64,000 nucleotides of DNA from Anaeramoeba flamelloides (Eukaryota; Metamonada; Anaeramoebidae). Of this stretch, positions 1 to 10,473 are shown one piece after another; position 1 is the first letter of the stretch; each line of letters starts with the position of its first letter. The stretch lies in assembly GCA_027625915.1 (NCBI GenBank), contig JANTQA010000033.1:7130001-7194000 (forward strand), in the 5' to 3' direction. The notes beneath the pieces were generated by a model. That model was not told the DNA's origin, made no database searches, and saw only the letters and a program-made list of their open reading frames with translations. Position numbers and translations under genes: made by a program.

Positions 1-2240
1 TTTTTATTTTATTTTATTAGAAAAACACCCAAACAAAAATAATTTAAAATAATTTCTGAGGGAAAATTAATAAAAATATTAAAGTTTTTTATTTAATTCA
101 AGAAACTTTGAATATTTTTTTGGTTATTTGAATTTTTGTTAGGGCAATCCAGTGCCTTAATATTGTATCTTTCATCAAATATTTTGTACGTTGCTAATTT
201 CAATTTAATAAATAAATAAATAAATCAAAAGGAAAACCCCACCTGAAATAATAAAAATAAATATACCCCTGTGAACCCCAAATACACTAATTACCTTTGA
301 AATAAAATATATAATTTGAATTGTTATCAAAGGATTATAAGATATAGATTTTATAAATAATTATCTTAGAAAGAAAATTTTATATTTTAAAATTGTATAG
401 TTACTTATAATAAAAAAATAACTTGAAAAAAAATTTCAAACATTGGAAAATTTTTTCTTGTTTATTGTGATTTTATTAATTTTCAATGGAAAAATTGTTA
501 AAAAATTTATTATTTTGGTTTATTAAAAAAGTTTGTCTAGACATCAAAAACTTCTTAGTTTTAATATTGAAAACACATCATACTTTACTCAAATTTTTTA
601 GGTATACTTTGTACCCCAAAATTTCCTAGAATATTTTTCATTAAATAATTTATTTGCTTTATAGGATATTGTTGTATCACATTGAAAATTTGTTACATCT
701 ATTGATTATCATTCAATAGGGATATATATATATATATATATATGATTTTAAATAAATTAAAAAATAAAAAAAATTATAAAATAAATTTGAAAAAAAAAAT
801 CAAATTTTTTTCATTATAAAATTTTATTTTTTTCTTCAAATATTTTTGTAAAATTTAAATGATTTAGCCAATAGTTTTAGTCAGATTAATATTCGATTTT
901 CATTTTAATTCTTGTTATAATTTTTTATTTTTGACTTTTTAAAATCTAGACATAAAATTAACAAAATTAACATGGACGTATTAATTTTGAATTATAAATT
1001 CAACCTTCACAAAGATTTTTTTTTTTTAAATGTTTATCAGCAAGAAAATAAAAAAAAAAGTTATAGATTCGAAAAAAAAAAAAATTATCTTGGAAAGCTA
1101 TTTTTAGTTTTTATTTATTTTTTTTTTTTTAATTTTTAGGATTTATTACTTTATCTATTTAAAAATAAATTATTGATTTAATTCCAAAATATATTCCTTA
1201 ATTTGAGATTTTTTTGTTCTGTAATATTTTGTTGAAAGTTGATGTCTTTAAAATGAATTATTGTATTATCTTTGAATAATATTTAAAAATTATTTTTTTT
1301 TAATTTAGTGTTAATTATTTTATCTATTAAAAGTTTTTATTTATTTAATTCCAATTTAAGAAAGGAAATTCTTTTACAATTCTTTTTTTTTTTTTTTTTG
1401 ATTTTTATAATTATTTTCTATTGTTTAAATTAGAATTTTAGATTATTATTGATATTAAAATTTTTGTTTTGATCAAAAGAAACGAATTTAATTTTTCTCT
1501 CAATCCAATATTTGTTGAAATTTTGCATTTATAAAAATGTAAATTTCATTTTGGTATATTTAAACATTTTTTATTATAAAATTAACAAAAAAAATTTTTA
1601 AACCTTATTATTTATCGATCTATATACTATGTTTTGAATTACTCATTTAGTAATAAAATTTCTAATTTAAAATTTCAAAAAAAAATTTTTTTTTTTTAAA
1701 AATGTAAAAATGAATAATTATTATCTTTTTCTGAAATATGACAAAAAAAAATACCATAACATAACTACTTTATCTTAGAACTATTTTGACTTTTAACCCA
1801 ATTATAATCTGGATTAAATATAAATAGGAAAATAAATAAAGTAACCATTCAATATCATTTTATGCCTTATATTTAAATTTTGAATAAATTTAGGAAAATC
1901 TGGTGCGATAAAGGATATATATATTCTTTTGTAATTGGGTACATTTATTTATTAAATTATTTTTATAATTAACTTTTAAATTATAAGAAATGAACAAAAA
2001 CCCACGATTACAAAAATTTGAATACCATAAAATTTTAAAAGAGAAAAAAGTGAATAATAATTTTTGAAAAATGCATTACCAATTTTTTATTACTGAATTT
2101 TAGTTGAAAAAAGTAAACAAACAAATATTGTTATCTAATAATAAAATTTATTTTAAAAGACATTATATAATCAGAATCTTTTTAATTTTTGTTGGTATTT
2201 CTGAAGATATTTTCTTGTTTTTTTACGTACATACAAAATT

Positions 2241-2280
<40 letters not shown>

Positions 2281-3360
2281 AAAAAAAAAAAAAAAGAATA
2301 AAAAAAAAATAGAAAAAAAAAAAAAAGTACAAAGTAAAAATGAAAAAATAAAACAAAGATTATTAAAATTAGAAAAATTAATTCTGTTCTCAAAAAGAAT
2401 TGAAAAAAAAAATTTTATCAGGATTAGTGATAAAAAACTCAACAACTTCTAACACCAGTATAAAGTGAGTTAATATTTTTGAAAAATATTTTTGTTGAAT
2501 TTTTTCTAAATATTCTTTTATTAAATTATCATCAATATTTTTCAAAAAAAAATCAAATAATTTTTACTAGTATTATTATTGAATAAGTTTAAAATACGCT
2601 CTAAATAACACTACACTTTAAATCCTCTTAAAGTGAATTTAATCTTAAAATCCTAGATTTCAGGATGTTTCAAGGGATATAATACCAAAATGATCTTTAA
2701 AGTTGAAAATACAAAAGAAAAAATTGACAAAGAAAAAAATAAAAAAGAATTTTAAAAAGGGTTAAAAAAAGCCATTGTTAAAAAATCAAAAAAAAAAAAA
2801 AAAAACAACTCGATACTACGTTTAATTAAGAACGTCCAAAATCACAGCCACAATACTTTTGGTTAATTTAATAATTAGATAATTGATCATGAATGTTCAC
2901 TTGGTGATCGTTTGTTAATTATTCTGGTTTCTTTTTTCTCTTATAATCTGATATACCATTAAACCTTAAGTTATTTGTTTGCATTTACAGTTTGGGTTTT
3001 GATAATCAAGTAACACATACTTTCATGTTTCAATATTTGTCAACTAACCACATGACTTTTTTCCCTTTTAACTCTTCTTCACATGTAAATAAAATTCAGC
3101 CAGGTAAAATAATAAAAAAAAAGAATTTTCCCAATTATAATAATTCAACCTTTAGAAAAAAAACAAAAAAAAAAGATTTATTTCAACATCCTTTATAAAC
3201 TTCTAGTTACTAAATCATAAACAAATTCATATCTTAATAATATTGTTGTGAACATATTTCAAAAAAAAATAAAATTAAATAAAAAAAGATTAAGAAAAAA
3301 ATTATTATTTTTTTAAAAAAAAAACTAATATAAAAATATTAAAAAGAATTGAAGAATGAC
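1..3360. other. Gene-free AT-rich region with dispersed repeat blocks
   Basis: No coding region is supported; the open frames here are artefacts of poly-A/T and (TA)n tracts. It holds homopolymer runs, (TA)n at about 722-741 and 2243-2277, and two blocks (about 2070-2520 and 2850-3110) that recur in the same orientation near 61.46-61.92 kb and 60.25-60.52 kb. It lies downstream of the large minus-strand gene that ends at 3361. Confidence 0.7.
2243..2277. repeat. (TA)n microsatellite
   Basis: Pure alternating TA run of about 35 bases followed by poly-A. Similar runs lie near 26115-26146, 34734-34774, 50099-50121, 51725-51749, 51941-51966 and 59868-59891. Translated, they give spurious Ile-Tyr repeats. 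Confidence 0.95.
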
Positions 3361-6300
3361 TTAATTATTTAATTGATTTCTAATTGAATGAAGATTTTGA
3401 AACAAATCAAGAGCAATTTCTTTTGAAAACAAAACGAAGGTAAAATTCCTATAATTTGACATATTTAATGAAACGACCTTTGGTTGATTATTTGATCTCC
3501 ACAAACGTATTCCAAGAAAATCAATTTTTTCTGTGGTATTTGTACCTAAAAATTTTATATAACTATCCTTTCCATTCAAAACAATTCTACCCTGTTCAAC
3601 AAATTTGCCTTTATCATTTAAAACAAATTCATAGATTTTTTCTTTTGTTGTATTTTCTTCAAATAAATCTAATTCTTTGTTTTGTAATTTTAGATTTTTT
3701 TTTAATTTTCTCTTTTGTTTTTTTGAATTTAAATTGCTACCACCATCACTATTATGATTACGAATATGATTTTTTTTAGTTTTGCTCAAGGTATAATTAT
3801 TATTACTACCACTACTACTACTACTATTATTATTATCGTGTTTATAATTATTATAATTGGTCAAACTTTTAACAATTTGAATAAAATTATTTTTTTGTTG
3901 TAAAGTTTCAAATTTAATTCTCCAATTTATCTTTTTCATTGTTTCCTTTTTTTTTGTATATGTCAATTTTATTACATCCCACTCAGATTTGGATATCGTT
4001 ATATTAATATTATTTGAATTTGGTTTTAAATAAATACTATATTTGGATTTTTGATTTTGATATATTAATAACCTTCTTTTATTATAGTAAATTTCAAGTG
4101 TACCACCTGAATGTGTTATTAGTTTATTATTCAAAAATTCGATTTGATAAACTATTGGCTTTTTTCTATTTTGCAATTGTTTTCTAAAATTTGCTGATTT
4201 TTCTTTAATCAAGATTTTCTTCTTCCCATCATCACCATCATTACCACTGTCATTGTTACCATTATTATTATTATTCTTTTTAACACTGTTACCAGTCTTA
4301 TTACCATTTTTACTACAATCGTCATCATTTTCGTTACTGTCACTGTTGTTAGTATTCAAATTTATTTGATTTTTTTTTTTATTCTTATTATAACTACTTT
4401 CATTATTTTTCATTTTTTCATTCACCCTTTTAATTATTGAAGAAAGATTATCTTCATCACCCCCCTCACCCCCTTCATTATAATTATTACCGCCACCAAA
4501 GCCAATAACACCATTTTGATTATTATTAGTATTAAAGTTTCTTTTGATTTGTTTTTTCATTTTTTTCATTTTTTCTTTAAGTTGGATTGTTCTTTTTTGA
4601 CTGGAAGTTAGAAAAATAAATTCATCAAATTTTTGAGATTTTAATATTAATAAGTGATCGTTTGAAATATGCTTTATAATATACGAATTTAAAATATTTT
4701 TCGAATTTAAAATATTAGTTATTTTGGGAAATATCAAAATGATAATTTGGTTGTGATTAAAATCAAATCTAATGAACCCATTATTTTTAAATTTCCTATC
4801 GTGGTCTAAAAAGTGAACTTTAAAATCATTATTTTGATCTTTGATATTGAAAGAATAATTAATTTTTTTTTGAAATCTAATTTTTGAAATGTCATCGTTG
4901 TCGGAATAATCACGATTATAATTAAATAGATTAACAAATTCATTTGTTGTTCCTAAATTAGAGAATTTTACAGAAAAGGAAACTTTCTTTAAAGGCGTCC
5001 CAACGGGATTAATTAATTTCAAATTTACAATCGTTTGATCTTGCCCATTGAAATGATTTAATTTGACATTTCTATATTTACATTTTAAACTATTTGCCTT
5101 TGTCTTCACAACCAAATATCTATCCAACAAAATTAATTGCAATTGAATGCTTTCATTCCCATTCGCGTCTTGATGATAAACGATATATTCTAATATTGAA
5201 TTTAATGATTCAATAATTTCTTCTGAATTTAATTGAGGGTCATTTTTAAATATTTGCTTTTGATAACGAGAAAATTTCCAGAGAAAAAAACTCTTTTCAA
5301 TTGGCGTATTAAATTCTAAAAAAGTATTTCGAATTTGTTTAATTTTTTTATCAAAGTATGATATTTTTAATAAATTTCTATGTGTTTCTAATATGAAAAA
5401 TTTGATAATTTTCATTAAAATTTCTGCTTTTATTTTATTGTTAATGACAATTTGTAATTTTTTTTTATAAAGCCGAATTTTCCCTTTATTTAATATTGCT
5501 TCTAGTGTTCTATCTTTAAAAACTATATCAAATTCGTCATACTTTGCTTCCGAATTATTTCCATTATTTTTATTTATATTATGATTAAAATCATCGTCAC
5601 CCTCATCATCACCACCACCACTATCATCCTCAGAACCCACCAGCTTTTTGTCAGCAATTTTCCCGATATTTTCAATTTCATTTTTATTGTTAATATTTTT
5701 TTTGGTAATAGTATCATCATTAACTGGAGTTTTCAATAAACAAATTAAATTATAATTTTGTAAAAATAAATTTAAATCTTTATAAGATTGGAAATCTATA
5801 AATATTTTTTTTTGATTATTTAAAGTGATCCCAATTCTTAATTCTTGCCTAATTGAACAAAATATATACGAGAACGCTGTATTGTAACTTTGAATTGCAA
5901 CTTTATATTTACTAGAAAATCCACCAAAATTCTTTTTTTTTTTAATTTTTTTAATATTTATGACTTTTAAATTGTTTATTGCAAGAATAACCATTAAACT
6001 CCGATTATTATTCTTAATCCTAATATTATCATTATTCATAATCCGATTATAATTCTTCTTCTTAATCTTTATATTATTATTATTCTTAACACCACTCTTA
6101 TTGTTATTCTTAACACCGCCCATATTATTATTGCTGATCCTACTCTTGTTATTCTTATGATGCTTTTTTGATTTTTTTGGTTTATTTATTTTTAAATTTT
6201 TGAATTTTGTTCCAATACTAAAAAATTGAGTATTAAAATTAATTAAGTTTTCAAAAAATAATTGTTTAAATTTTTTTAATTCTTCAATTGATTTAAATTG

Positions 6301-7461
6301 CATTTGAATATTATAATCATTTTTATAAACTATTGTAATTTGTTTTTCATTTGAATCAAATTTTTCTAATACCATATCCAAAAAATATTCCAAAGATAAT
6401 TGCTCATTCGAAGTAATAATTTCGAATTTATCTTTGAACAGGATGATTTTGCCGCTTTCGATGCTATTGTCTTGTGTTTTGATATATATCGGAAATTCGT
6501 TTGGTAAAAGAACAACATTTTGTGATTTATACCATTCGTTTCTTTTTGTAAGAAACTTTTCAGAAAATGCATTTATCATGAATTTACTAATACCTTTTAA
6601 CAATACAAATCTTTTTTCATCAATATTAAATCGAAAAAATAATTTATTGGAATCAAGCTTTGTGATTTTTGATGAAAAACTATAAAATCTTTTTAAAATC
6701 AAATCATTATTAATTTTGATTTCAAAATGATTTTCAAAAAGTTTAATCCAAATAGGATTCATAATATTACAGAAAGAATCATAAAGCTGGAATTGGAAAA
6801 ATATTGTTTTTTTTTGATTTTGATTTTTTTTTGGTTTATATTTTTTCTTATTCTTTATATTATTTTTAATTAAATAATTTATTGCTTGTAACCTTTGCAA
6901 ATTATATTCAAGCATTGAAAAAAATTTTTGATTATTATTATTGTAATGGCTATTGTTATAATTTGTGTTAATTAAATTTAAAGAATAATTTGTAAAAATT
7001 TGATTTGGTGAAAAGATCGGTAAAAATTGTTGTTGTGGGAAATTAAATTCTTTTAAATTATTGCTAGATAAATAGCTTTTTTGAAAGGAAATCCACGTAT
7101 TACAAAGAAGATCTCTTTTTTTACTCATTAATAAAAATATTTTTTTATTATTAGAATTATCACCATTTCTAGATGTTAACCCGTTATAATTGGTATTCTT
7201 TGGTATTATTAATAAAAAATAATTCAAATAATAAGGATGTAAAACAATCAATTGTTGATCAGAATAATTCAAACTAATTATTTTCCCTTTTTTCATTTTT
7301 TTTCTTTTCCTTTTCCTTTTCCTTTTCCTTTTCCTTTTCCTTTTCCTTTTTCTTTTCCTTTTCATTTTCCTTTTTCTTTTTCTTTTTCTTTTCATAACCT
7401 CCTTCCGGATCCTCTTCTTTTCTCCACACTTCTCCTTTTTGATCATTATCATTTTCATCAT
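3361..7461 (-). CDS. Large beta-module (PH-like) repeat protein, C-terminal two thirds
   Basis: Open for about 1366 codons to a TAA stop. I do not recognise the protein by name. It consists of about nine units of 90-100 residues. Each has a run of short alternating beta-strand-like segments and closes with an amphipathic helix rich in Phe/Leu (for example FKQLFFENL near 395, LFQNLHSIRNQL at the end), which is the signature of PH-like folds. Units lie near residues 55-125, 215-310, 312-415, 485-570, 640-740, 755-850, 868-965, 1105-1205 and 1275-1366, separated by Asn-, Lys- and Asp/Gly-rich linkers. The first in-frame Met falls in a (RK)n reading of the GAAAAG repeat and is not a credible start. 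The frame is very probably the continuation of the upstream frame 9328-7274 after a one-base shift or small unrecognised intron. The fold assignment is inference from pattern only. Confidence 0.7.
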   Translation of the reverse strand: MMKMIMIKKEKCGEKKRIRKEVMKRKRKRKRKMKRKRKRKRKRKRKRKRKRKRKKMKKGKIISLNYSDQQLIVLHPYYLNYFLLIIPKNTNYNGLTSRNGDNSNNKKIFLLMSKKRDLLCNTWISFQKSYLSSNNLKEFNFPQQQFLPIFSPNQIFTNYSLNLINTNYNNSHYNNNNQKFFSMLEYNLQRLQAINYLIKNNIKNKKKYKPKKNQNQKKTIFFQFQLYDSFCNIMNPIWIKLFENHFEIKINNDLILKRFYSFSSKITKLDSNKLFFRFNIDEKRFVLLKGISKFMINAFSEKFLTKRNEWYKSQNVVLLPNEFPIYIKTQDNSIESGKIILFKDKFEIITSNEQLSLEYFLDMVLEKFDSNEKQITIVYKNDYNIQMQFKSIEELKKFKQLFFENLINFNTQFFSIGTKFKNLKINKPKKSKKHHKNNKSRISNNNMGGVKNNNKSGVKNNNNIKIKKKNYNRIMNNDNIRIKNNNRSLMVILAINNLKVINIKKIKKKKNFGGFSSKYKVAIQSYNTAFSYIFCSIRQELRIGITLNNQKKIFIDFQSYKDLNLFLQNYNLICLLKTPVNDDTITKKNINNKNEIENIGKIADKKLVGSEDDSGGGDDEGDDDFNHNINKNNGNNSEAKYDEFDIVFKDRTLEAILNKGKIRLYKKKLQIVINNKIKAEILMKIIKFFILETHRNLLKISYFDKKIKQIRNTFLEFNTPIEKSFFLWKFSRYQKQIFKNDPQLNSEEIIESLNSILEYIVYHQDANGNESIQLQLILLDRYLVVKTKANSLKCKYRNVKLNHFNGQDQTIVNLKLINPVGTPLKKVSFSVKFSNLGTTNEFVNLFNYNRDYSDNDDISKIRFQKKINYSFNIKDQNNDFKVHFLDHDRKFKNNGFIRFDFNHNQIIILIFPKITNILNSKNILNSYIIKHISNDHLLILKSQKFDEFIFLTSSQKRTIQLKEKMKKMKKQIKRNFNTNNNQNGVIGFGGGNNYNEGGEGGDEDNLSSIIKRVNEKMKNNESSYNKNKKKNQINLNTNNSDSNENDDDCSKNGNKTGNSVKKNNNNNGNNDSGNDGDDGKKKILIKEKSANFRKQLQNRKKPIVYQIEFLNNKLITHSGGTLEIYYNKRRLLIYQNQKSKYSIYLKPNSNNINITISKSEWDVIKLTYTKKKETMKKINWRIKFETLQQKNNFIQIVKSLTNYNNYKHDNNNSSSSSGSNNNYTLSKTKKNHIRNHNSDGGSNLNSKKQKRKLKKNLKLQNKELDLFEENTTKEKIYEFVLNDKGKFVEQGRIVLNGKDSYIKFLGTNTTEKIDFLGIRLWRSNNQPKVVSLNMSNYRNFTFVLFSKEIALDLFQNLHSIRNQLNN

Positions 7462-9328
7462 TAGATTTTAAAATTTCAAATTTTGAATTTTTGAAAATAA
7501 TTTCAATATCTTTTGTGTTTTTCTCCTTTTTTTGTCTATTTTTTCTTAGCTTGTTTATATTGATTTTATTTTTATTAAATTGAATTATTTTTATTAGTTT
7601 AGCTGAAAAATGGCAACCTTTTTGATCTTGAATTTTATTACTCATGATTTTATTCATATTGGTTCTTTTATTTTTTTTCTTATGATGTAAAAATTTACTA
7701 TTTATTAACTTTTCTAATGAAGAAGGATATTTTAATCTATTTTGTAAAATTATCGCTTCCCCATTAAAAGAAAATTCACCAAAAAAAATCTTTTGGGGAT
7801 TGGATTTTTTTCGCGAATTATTGGATTCTTTTTTTACTTTATTTTGATTAATAGCATTCATTTTATTATCATTTCCATCATTATTATTCTCATTATTGTA
7901 GTTATTATTGTTAAGATTGAAATTATCCCGATTAAGCCTGTTGTTACCGTGATTGGGATTGGAATTGTAATCATCTTGATTCGGATTATCCTTATTTAAG
8001 CCTAAGTTATCACCACCAAGATTAAGATTATCCTCATTTAATTCTACATTTGTGTCATTAAATGATTGCTCTGAATTGTTAATTGCAACTCTTCTCTTTC
8101 TGTCATATTCATAAAAAATTAATAACGATTTTCTTTCCTTTTTTGTGTTTTGAATTAATTCTCCTTCCCCTTCACCTTCTCCTTCCCCTTCACCTTCTCC
8201 TTCTCCTTCTCCTTCTCCTTTTCCTTCTTCTGAAAATTTTAAATCATAAAAAAAATAAATCAGTCTTCTTATTAATTCATGATTAAAAGGTTCTTTACAG
8301 GAAATAGTTAATTCGTTCTCCAGTATTGCGTTTTGATTTTTTTGATCTTTATTCTTTCGAATAAATTTTAAAGAAAGTGGCTCATTACTAGAAAAAGAAT
8401 ACAAATATTTAATTTTGTATTCTGAATACTTCCAAGATTTCCTAAGAATCTGATCATTTTCAATTTTTTGTTTAATTTGGATTTTGTTCTTTGTTAAAAT
8501 GAAAAACTCAGAATGGTTTATATTGACTGTCTTCTTATTAATCAAGCTAACCTGGATTTTGTTGTTATTCAAATTTGGTATTTGTGAATTATTTTGCTTT
8601 TGATGAGTATTAATTTGGATTGTTTGGGAATTATTGAGAAGATTTTTATTTGTGATTATATTGGGATAATCATCATTTGTCCTATTTTGAAAATTTTGAT
8701 TTGTTGTCGAATTATATGTTGTCTGAATTGGAAATTCTGCAACTCCGTTTTTATAACACCGGGACGTAACAGCACCAAGTTCGGTGTTCATCCCTAAAAT
8801 TTTTCCTTGAATTAAAATGTTTTCGGGTCTTTCCAGATGATAATATTCGAACATTTGGAATGACTTGAAAAGAATTTCCCGATCAGAACTCGATTCGCTT
8901 AATAATTTGACTTGCAATTTACCAACACTAAACGTAAATAGTTGATTATTGATTTTTGAACACTGAATTATGGGCTTAGGTTCGTCAGTGTATTGCACAG
9001 AAATGCCTTGGAGAGCGAATCCTTTCTTTTGTAAAATCAAATGGGTTGGTGTTAATTTGAAATCAAAAAATGTATTCTTGCTTGACAAATTACTTCCTGA
9101 ATTTGTTTGTTCTCGGAAGGGTGTTACTTTAAATTTTGCAAACCCATAAGCAAAATTTTTTTGTACAATAAGTTTTATGTTTTTTTGTTCTTTGGTTCTA
9201 TTAATTGTTTGTTTTTCCAAGAAAAAAAAAAGAAAAAAAATGAAAATTAGTTTATGTTGCTTATTTATTGGATCTAATTGCGGTTGAAAACAAGAAGTAT
9301 TTTTTTTTGAAAAATTACTTATAGTCAT
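7274..9328 (-). CDS. Large beta-module (PH-like) repeat protein, N-terminal third
   Basis: Open for 684 codons from an ATG at 9328. After a short N-terminus with a hydrophobic stretch (near residues 28-38, encoded by A/T-rich DNA), it shows further beta-rich units near residues 65-185, 245-375 and 480-600. Between them lie a (GE)n tract near 375-395 and Asn-rich linkers. The reading ends in a KEKE tract at 7400-7290, where the downstream 1366-codon frame overlaps it by about 190 bases in another frame. Together the two frames would give a protein near 1990 residues. Possible roles include lipid or protein scaffolding by PH-like modules, but nothing in the sequence proves this. A sequencing indel in the A-runs flanking the hexanucleotide repeat is as likely as a true frameshift. 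Confidence 0.7.
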   Translation of the reverse strand: MTISNFSKKNTSCFQPQLDPINKQHKLIFIFFLFFFLEKQTINRTKEQKNIKLIVQKNFAYGFAKFKVTPFREQTNSGSNLSSKNTFFDFKLTPTHLILQKKGFALQGISVQYTDEPKPIIQCSKINNQLFTFSVGKLQVKLLSESSSDREILFKSFQMFEYYHLERPENILIQGKILGMNTELGAVTSRCYKNGVAEFPIQTTYNSTTNQNFQNRTNDDYPNIITNKNLLNNSQTIQINTHQKQNNSQIPNLNNNKIQVSLINKKTVNINHSEFFILTKNKIQIKQKIENDQILRKSWKYSEYKIKYLYSFSSNEPLSLKFIRKNKDQKNQNAILENELTISCKEPFNHELIRRLIYFFYDLKFSEEGKGEGEGEGEGEGEGEGEGEGELIQNTKKERKSLLIFYEYDRKRRVAINNSEQSFNDTNVELNEDNLNLGGDNLGLNKDNPNQDDYNSNPNHGNNRLNRDNFNLNNNNYNNENNNDGNDNKMNAINQNKVKKESNNSRKKSNPQKIFFGEFSFNGEAIILQNRLKYPSSLEKLINSKFLHHKKKNKRTNMNKIMSNKIQDQKGCHFSAKLIKIIQFNKNKININKLRKNRQKKEKNTKDIEIIFKNSKFEILKSNDENDNDQKGEVWRKEEDPEGGYEKKKKKKKENEKEKKKEKEKEKEKEKEKEKKKNEKRENN
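7297..7400. repeat. CTTTTC/GAAAAG hexanucleotide tandem repeat
   Basis: About 100 bases of near-perfect six-base repeats on a purine/pyrimidine asymmetric strand. It is read as KEKE in the upstream minus-strand frame and as RKRK in the downstream one. It marks the junction of the two frames of the large protein. Confidence 0.9.
8160..8225. repeat. Coding tandem repeat giving a (Gly-Glu)n tract
   Basis: CCTTCT/CCTTCA-type six-base units on the plus strand, read in the minus-strand gene as alternating Gly and Glu. This looks like expansion by slippage in frame inside a linker of the beta-module protein. Confidence 0.85.
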
Positions 9329-10227
9329 TGAGGTGTTTGTTCGTTTCTAAAATTGTTGACGACATCAAAATTAATTATTTGGTTCAACAAAAAAAGAAAA
9401 GTGTATTTTCTAGTTATTCGACAAAAAATGAATAGAATTTTCTCAGAAAAGTCTATTTTCTCATACAATTTATAATTACACTCTCATCTTTTTTTGGATT
9501 TTGTCGAACGAGTAAGAATAATAAGAAAATTGTCATAAAAAATTATCCTTAACAACAGAACACTTCGTTAGTGTAAAGTATTCGATTTTTTACAGAAGAA
9601 CAGAACATTTTTACTCTAGGTTATTTATTTAGATTGAATTTTTTATGGAATAACTTCTTGAAAAAGTTATCAAAAAGCGAATTATAAAATATTGAACTAG
9701 TTCCAGAATAAACAACTTACACTCAAAACAATGCATCTTACCACACATATAAATTAATAATTTTTCCTATGACCAAACCTTTAGATCCGAAAATACCCTG
9801 TAGAAAAAGATTAATTTTGATCAATTTACATCTTCAAAGTTACAATTTCAATTGAAAATTTACTTTAACTCAAAAGATTCAGTGACTACTTGTTCGCTTC
9901 TGTTTCCTTTTCTTGTCAAATACTGTTACTTGTAAAAAAAAGATCAAAATTTTCATTCATCTTTCCCAAATAAAAAACCCATATTCCTAGAATTGAAACA
10001 AGTGATCCAAAGTTCCCAATTTTAATTGAGAAAATTAATGATTTAAACCGATTTATGAAATCAAAAAAGTTGAAATTTGCAATTAATTTTTCCTACTTTT
10101 TAGTGGTTAGCTGAATCAAAATTTTATTCCATTTATTTTTCAACAAATGATAATTGTCCTTTGTTAAAATGAAATACTTCCTTCAAGAATCAAAGACTGA
10201 GATTTTCAAAATAGTTTTCAATTGATT
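9329..10227. other. Intergenic, no gene seen
   Basis: Upstream of the large minus-strand gene. No open frame with coding character, no RNA gene and no clear repeat is visible. Confidence 0.6.
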
Positions 10228-10443
10228 TTAAAAATTAATTTCTTGAAAGAAAAGAAAATTTAAAAGAAAAGATAGCTTTGAAGTACAGAGGTAATTAAAT
10301 TTCTCAACGAAAATTGTTCTGCCTTCGATAGTATATACTAAAAAATATGAACTCGAAAGTTTTAGATATATTTCTCTCAAATTTATCCTTCGGTAAAATT
10401 CTACTTTTGTAATAATTCCTTTTGGATTTTCCTGAAGAATCAT
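10228..10443 (-). pseudogene. Possible fragment of a beta-module (PH-like) unit
   Basis: From an ATG at 10443 the minus strand reads about 71 residues to TAA. They look like the second half of one unit of the large neighbouring protein: alternating beta strands (for example YFLVYTIEGRTIFVEKF) and a closing Phe/Leu-rich helix. No donor or acceptor joins it convincingly to the frame starting at 9328. Its ATG is only about 30 bases from the divergent ATG of the four-TM gene, which leaves no room for a promoter. It may be a decayed exon, a duplicated fragment, or a 5' exon whose splice sites I could not place. Confidence 0.35.
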
Positions 10444-10473
10444 TTTTTTATATTTTCTAAATATCTTTTTCAA

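Noticed and set aside
2104-2445. Overlapping frames on both strands around the (TA)n tract
   Set aside because: They exist only because (TA)n, poly-A and poly-T lack stops in those frames.
3456-3779. Plus-strand frame of about 107 codons
   Set aside because: It lies antisense inside the large minus-strand gene and has hydrophobic A/T-driven composition; a shadow.
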